NCBI GenBank assembly: GCA_034008185.1 | Contig: CM067109.1 | Span: forward strand, 31,156,885 to 31,220,884 | Length of the DNA stretch: 64,000 bases | Source of the DNA: Gorsachius magnificus | Taxonomy: Eukaryota > Chordata > Aves > Pelecaniformes > Ardeidae | Direction of reading: 5' to 3' | Shown: positions 60,402 through 64,000 of the stretch, piece by piece | Layout: every line of letters begins with the position of its first letter | How positions within the stretch are numbered: position 1 is the first letter of the stretch | Program-made: the position numbers and the translations under genes | Notes under the pieces: model-generated | What the model saw: only the letters and a program-made list of their open reading frames with translations | Database searches by the model: none | Told to the model about the DNA's origin: nothing

Positions 60402-61589
60402 CTAAAAGGGACTGATGCCTTCTCTTCATTCTGCAAAATACAAGAGAAAATATTTGTAAAATCAAATTAATAAACCATCATGTCTGAATTTTGAAACCCA
60501 CTTATATGATTCCATTAATTTATTTGAAAATTTTAATTTATAGACTGTCCATTTAATTACTTTTGGAGACTTCCAATCATCCACTATTCTCTTTTCTAGT
60601 ACTGGGTATATTTCCAGTTTTTACACATCATTAGAACATTTTTCAAAAAGATCATTAGATGATACCTCATTTTACACCATTCCTCAGGTTTTTTTGTTAG
60701 CCTTTGATGTGTAAGCAATATAGTTTAGAGAAAGAAACTACCTCCTTGCTACTCCTTTAGCAAGTTGCTCCTATTTATTCAGTATCTACTTGAAATACTG
60801 ACAGTGAGCTAGTCTTTTGCAGGCTTCCTTTTCTTTTCTTCAAATTAATTGTATCCTACATTGTTCCTTTTAAAATCTCACTTCTTAAAACTGTTTTCTG
60901 GAAGAAACTGCAACTAGCATCTTTGTCTTGGTCCACAATACAAAAGATTTCTTTCAGCAGTTTTATTTCAACATCATGCCAGCAGGAACTGAAGGGACTC
61001 TCTCCCAAGATTTTACAAGTTTTGTACTTTCCCAAGTTTTGTATTTGCCTTGCTTTTACATGGTTGTAGAAGCTGTGTTACAAATCCAAGATAAGTCTTA
61101 CATATTCACAACAGCTGGTTAAAGCTCCATAGAAACCAGAAGAGAAAACAAAGGAACTTCAAAAAGGCAATTTGTGTTTTAGAATGCCAGTGATAAGGTA
61201 GAAATGAGTGAAAACTTATTTTGCTCTTATTTTTCCTTGCATACTTAATCAGATAAATCCCTGTTTGTTTAAACAGGTGATTTTTAGTGAAAACTTTGCA
61301 GAAAGTTTACTGAAAGCATAGTATCTTAAGCATTGGTATCTTAAATTTGCATTTTATGATAGGCTGAAAACATGGAAATAAAAAATAAATGGGAGATACT
61401 TAAAGTAAGGGGGAGGTTTATTTATCAGCTTATAATGGTAAACCATGACAGTAATACCTGTTTTGGGGTGCGTATGCATGTATGCATATTTATTCATACC
61501 TCTGCGGGAGCATTAAATACATCTGACAGTATAGCAATTGAAAATATCCCAGAGCTGAATTGATGCAAGATTATAATTTCTGGTTTAGT
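60402..61589. other. Anonymous sequence
   Basis: Short plus-strand frames only; no recognised gene or repeat. Confidence 0.4.
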
Positions 61590-61910
61590 CCTGGTGCTTT
61601 TCTTAGTAATGACTAACACTTTTTGCCTCTTTGGTAGCTACTAAGCATTGAGGCTAGTATTTTTATAGATCTATTATGACCCCCAAATTACTTTCCAAAA
61701 ATGGTAATAGTAGATGGCTGTAGAGGATTGCTCCTCCATGTGCCTCACTACATGTATTTACATGTAGTGTAGGAATTCCACCTACCACTTTATTGCACGC
61801 GTCATCAGTGTTGAGTCCTCCAATTTCTTAGCCTTGATTTTTTTATTACCTTGAATAGTTCAGCATTACTGGCAAACTTCCTTGTCATGTTTTTCTCTTC
61901 CAATTAAAGT
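61590..61910 (-). mobile_element. Ancient CR1/L3-type LINE relic (minus strand)
   Basis: The plus strand shows ATAGATCTATTATGACCCCC, AAATTACTTTCC, CCTCCATGTGCCTCACTACA, TATTGCACGCGTCATCAG and ATAGTTCAGCATTACTGGC then AAACTTCC, in the order of the reversed old CR1-like 3' region also seen at 33.2 kb. Heavily decayed, ends uncertain. A hairpin of 11-base arms (61,746-61,769) lies within it. Confidence 0.4.
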
Positions 61911-63440
61911 ATGAGCACGCTTGCTCTAAGTACAGCTAAACCTAAGTCTTCAGTTGAAGTGACTGCATGCATGCTCTATCCACAGGGAAAATGTGCACCT
62001 ACATGTTCTTTCAAAAAACAATTCACTGTTTCACCCCAAAAGGAACACCATTTACTCTGTCACCATAGATGTGCTAAAGTCAATCAAAACATTTTATTGT
62101 CAATTTTCTTACTATTATTCAACTGTTTTTTCTGTAAAATAAGTTGATTGCTTGCATTTGAGAACTTTAAAAAAAAAGGTGTCCTAAAATATCTTACACA
62201 TTACTCACGAAGCAGTCAAATAATTTATTCATGCTATTCTAATATTTAACATAAAAAATGTGTCAAAAGCCCTTGCAACTGGTTCCTAGTTCTAGGCATG
62301 TTGCCTGAGAAAGAGCAGAAGACAAAACTATTGTCCAGCAACAACAGCTATTTGAGGTTAGTTTTTCATATGCACTTTTAAACAATGGGCATTCATACTC
62401 AAAGCATTTGAGATCAGAGATTTTGCTTAAACAGAGTTCACATTCATCCATTTCATCTTCTACTTTCAACCATTGCCTAACATACATTACAAACATATCG
62501 AAGTAAGAAGTGCACGCCCTGTAAGAAAGAAGTGCACGCCCCACAGTTCCCCTTAACTCTAGATTTCAGGGACTCCAAGAAGTTGGAAAGAGGAAGAAAG
62601 GTGAGCCTTCACAGAAACAACTTTTTTTTTTTCTTAAATAGTGTACCTGCATGCAAATTCTCACAGTAAGACATCCCGAATACTTATTGGAGGGGGGCCA
62701 CAGTTTGTTATGGGAACAATGACTGAAAAAAAAAAATATCATTCTACTAAGTGCAACTTCATGCCTGGAAGGACAGTGTTTGGTGAAAACAAACAGAACT
62801 CATTTAGATGTCTTCATAATTTCAGAAACAGATGTTCCTCTGCAAATGCCACTAAGGTCATTTGAGAAGACCCACAAGATCTTCCTGAAAGCTTCTGTTC
62901 CATGTACAGAAAAATACTGTGTACACAAACACAAGCATGACATCCATGGGCCAAAACCTTTCCCAAATCCCAGACAAAAGAAGTAGAGGAAAAAACAGGA
63001 GGCAAGTTTGTATATTGGCTGACATTAAAGTAAAAAATCACCCATCGTAAAAATATCAGATAAATCCTCAGTCTTGTTTAGGAAAAGGGAGCACAGGCCA
63101 GGTCAGTCTTCTAGGACTGAATCCTTCAAAGCCTTCTCTAAGGCTAACAGAAGTAATGTGAATTAAAAAGGTGTTTTTAATATAAAGCTGCAGTAATGTA
63201 TATTGCAGTTGAGAAACCAGGCAAGATGGAAGGAAAGACACTAGAAACTTTGAAGAAGAAAGTGGGTGGAAGAGAATCATTTACTATCAACGGGACAAAA
63301 TTCTCAGATACCCTGTAGCAGAACCATAAAGAGTGGCTCCTCAATTCCTAGATTCTGGAAATAACTGAGGATTGCAGAGAAACAGAGTCTTGAAGGACTC
63401 TGGCAAATGCTGGAATGAGAGCCGATTCAGCTTGGCTCTT
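61911..63440. other. Anonymous sequence with a small tandem duplication
   Basis: A minus-strand frame of 93 codons (62,263-62,544) has acidic and cysteine-rich composition but no usable donor. A short tandem duplication lies at 62,503-62,542. Nothing else recognised. Confidence 0.4.
62503..62542. repeat. Two-copy tandem duplication of about 20 bp
   Basis: GTAAGAAGTGCACGCCCT is followed at once by GTAAGAAAGAAGTGCACGCC, differing by a 3-base insertion. Confidence 0.8.
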
Positions 63441-64000
63441 AGAATCATAGAATGATAGAATGTTTTGGGTTGGAAGTGACCCCTAGAGGCCATCTAGTCC
63501 AACCCCCCTGCAGTGAGCAGGGACACCACTAACTAGATCAGGTTGCTCAGAGCCCCATCCAACCTGGACTTGAATGTTCCCAGGGATGGGGCCTCCACTA
63601 CCTCTCTGGGCAACCCATCCCAGTGTTTCACCACCCTCGTTGTAAAGAATTTCCTCCTTATATCCAGTCTAAACCTACCCTGCTTCAGTTTAAAACCATT
63701 ACCCCTTGTCCTGTCACAGCTGGCCCTATTAAAAAGATTTTCCCCATCTTTCCTATAGGCCCCTTTTAGGTACTGAAAGGCCGCAATCAGGTCTCCCCGC
63801 AGCCTTCTCTTCTCCAGGCTGAACAACCCCAACTCCCTCAGCCTGTCCTCATAAGAGAGGTGCTCCAGCCCTCGGATCATTTTAGTAGCCCTCCTCTGGA
63901 CCCGCTCCAACAGTTCCATGTCCTTCTTGAGCTGAGGGCTCCAGAGCTGGGCGCAGTGCTCCAGGTGAGGTCTCACCAGAGCAGAGTAGAGGGGCAGAAT
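63441..64000 (-). mobile_element. CR1 LINE, 3' part, running off the window (minus strand)
   Basis: Starts AGAATCATAGAATGATAGAA, then GTTTTGGGTTGGAAGTGACC, and continues to the last base without a break. It is nearly identical to 53,427-53,859 over the shared 430 bp, so both belong to the same young subfamily. It extends beyond the 53-kb copy's deletion point into ORF2. Total length is unknown because the window ends. Confidence 0.95.
63533..64000 (-). CDS. CR1 ORF2 C-terminal part, open to the window edge
   Basis: A minus-strand frame of 155 codons plus stop runs without interruption from the window edge ([20 protein letters not shown]) through [20 protein letters not shown] and [20 protein letters not shown] to a natural stop at SNLI. 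This is the region after RT in CR1 ORF2. With no stop or frameshift over 468 bp it is the best-preserved coding stretch in the window, implying a recent insertion. Whether the upstream RT and endonuclease are intact cannot be seen. Confidence 0.8.
   Translation of the reverse strand: MLPLYSALVRPHLEHCAQLWSPQLKKDMELLERVQRRATKMIRGLEHLSYEDRLRELGLFSLEKRRLRGDLIAAFQYLKGAYRKDGENLFNRASCDRTRGNGFKLKQGRFRLDIRRKFFTTRVVKHWDGLPREVVEAPSLGTFKSRLDGALSNLI

Noticed and set aside
62263..62544. 93-codon minus-strand frame with cysteine-rich, acidic composition
   Set aside because: No usable splice donor, no start context and no family resemblance.
1..64000. CRISPR arrays, tRNA or rRNA genes, bacterial operons, origins
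   Set aside because: No regularly spaced repeats, cloverleaf-like sequence or rRNA segments were seen; the sequence is a vertebrate nuclear region.

Overview
The window looks like a non-coding, AT-rich piece of a bird nuclear chromosome. The main evidence is a set of chicken-repeat-1 (CR1) LINE copies carrying the diagnostic 3' tail built on ATTCTATGA (read on the minus strand as TCATAGAAT). Two solo LTRs of a retrovirus-like family that I associate with neoavian genomes support this. No bacterial, organellar or viral gene organisation is present: there are no operons and no dense long reading frames. I cannot name the species.

Layout: 0-6.4 kb holds an ancient CR1 reverse-transcriptase relic (about 2.99-3.31 kb), a diverged direct-repeat pair (2.35 and 4.99 kb) and a minus-strand solo LTR (5812-6392) with a perfect 5-bp target duplication. 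6.4-16.4 kb is mostly anonymous sequence with a second solo LTR in the opposite orientation (14343-14925). 16.4-22.5 kb is CR1-rich: a 3' tail, a minus-strand 3' fragment, and a 2.2-kb plus-strand copy with endonuclease and RT remnants. 22.5-43.3 kb is largely anonymous, with two more ancient CR1 relics (31.6 and 33.2-33.7 kb), a (TA)13 microsatellite and a perfect 28-bp palindrome. At 43.3-43.5 kb the minus strand carries a badly decayed fragment resembling Ty3/gypsy-type pol, which would be unusual in a bird. 45.8-50.2 kb has two CR1 3' fragments.

52.7-60.4 kb is the one stretch with signs of a host protein-coding gene. It holds several short minus-strand exon-like blocks with splice sites and mostly compatible phases, three of them packed within about 500 bp. 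I do not recognise the protein. A CR1 copy (53427-54957) with its CpG-rich 5' end and ORF1 remnant intact, but most of ORF2 deleted, abuts one of these blocks and may split it. Another block has an in-frame stop. The locus may therefore be a decaying gene in this lineage, or one spliced around a CR1.

The window ends inside a CR1 copy (63441-64000) of the same young subfamily as the one at 53.4 kb, in the same orientation. There is no evidence of cooperating genes. The window mainly records retrotransposon insertions of several ages around one uncertain host gene.
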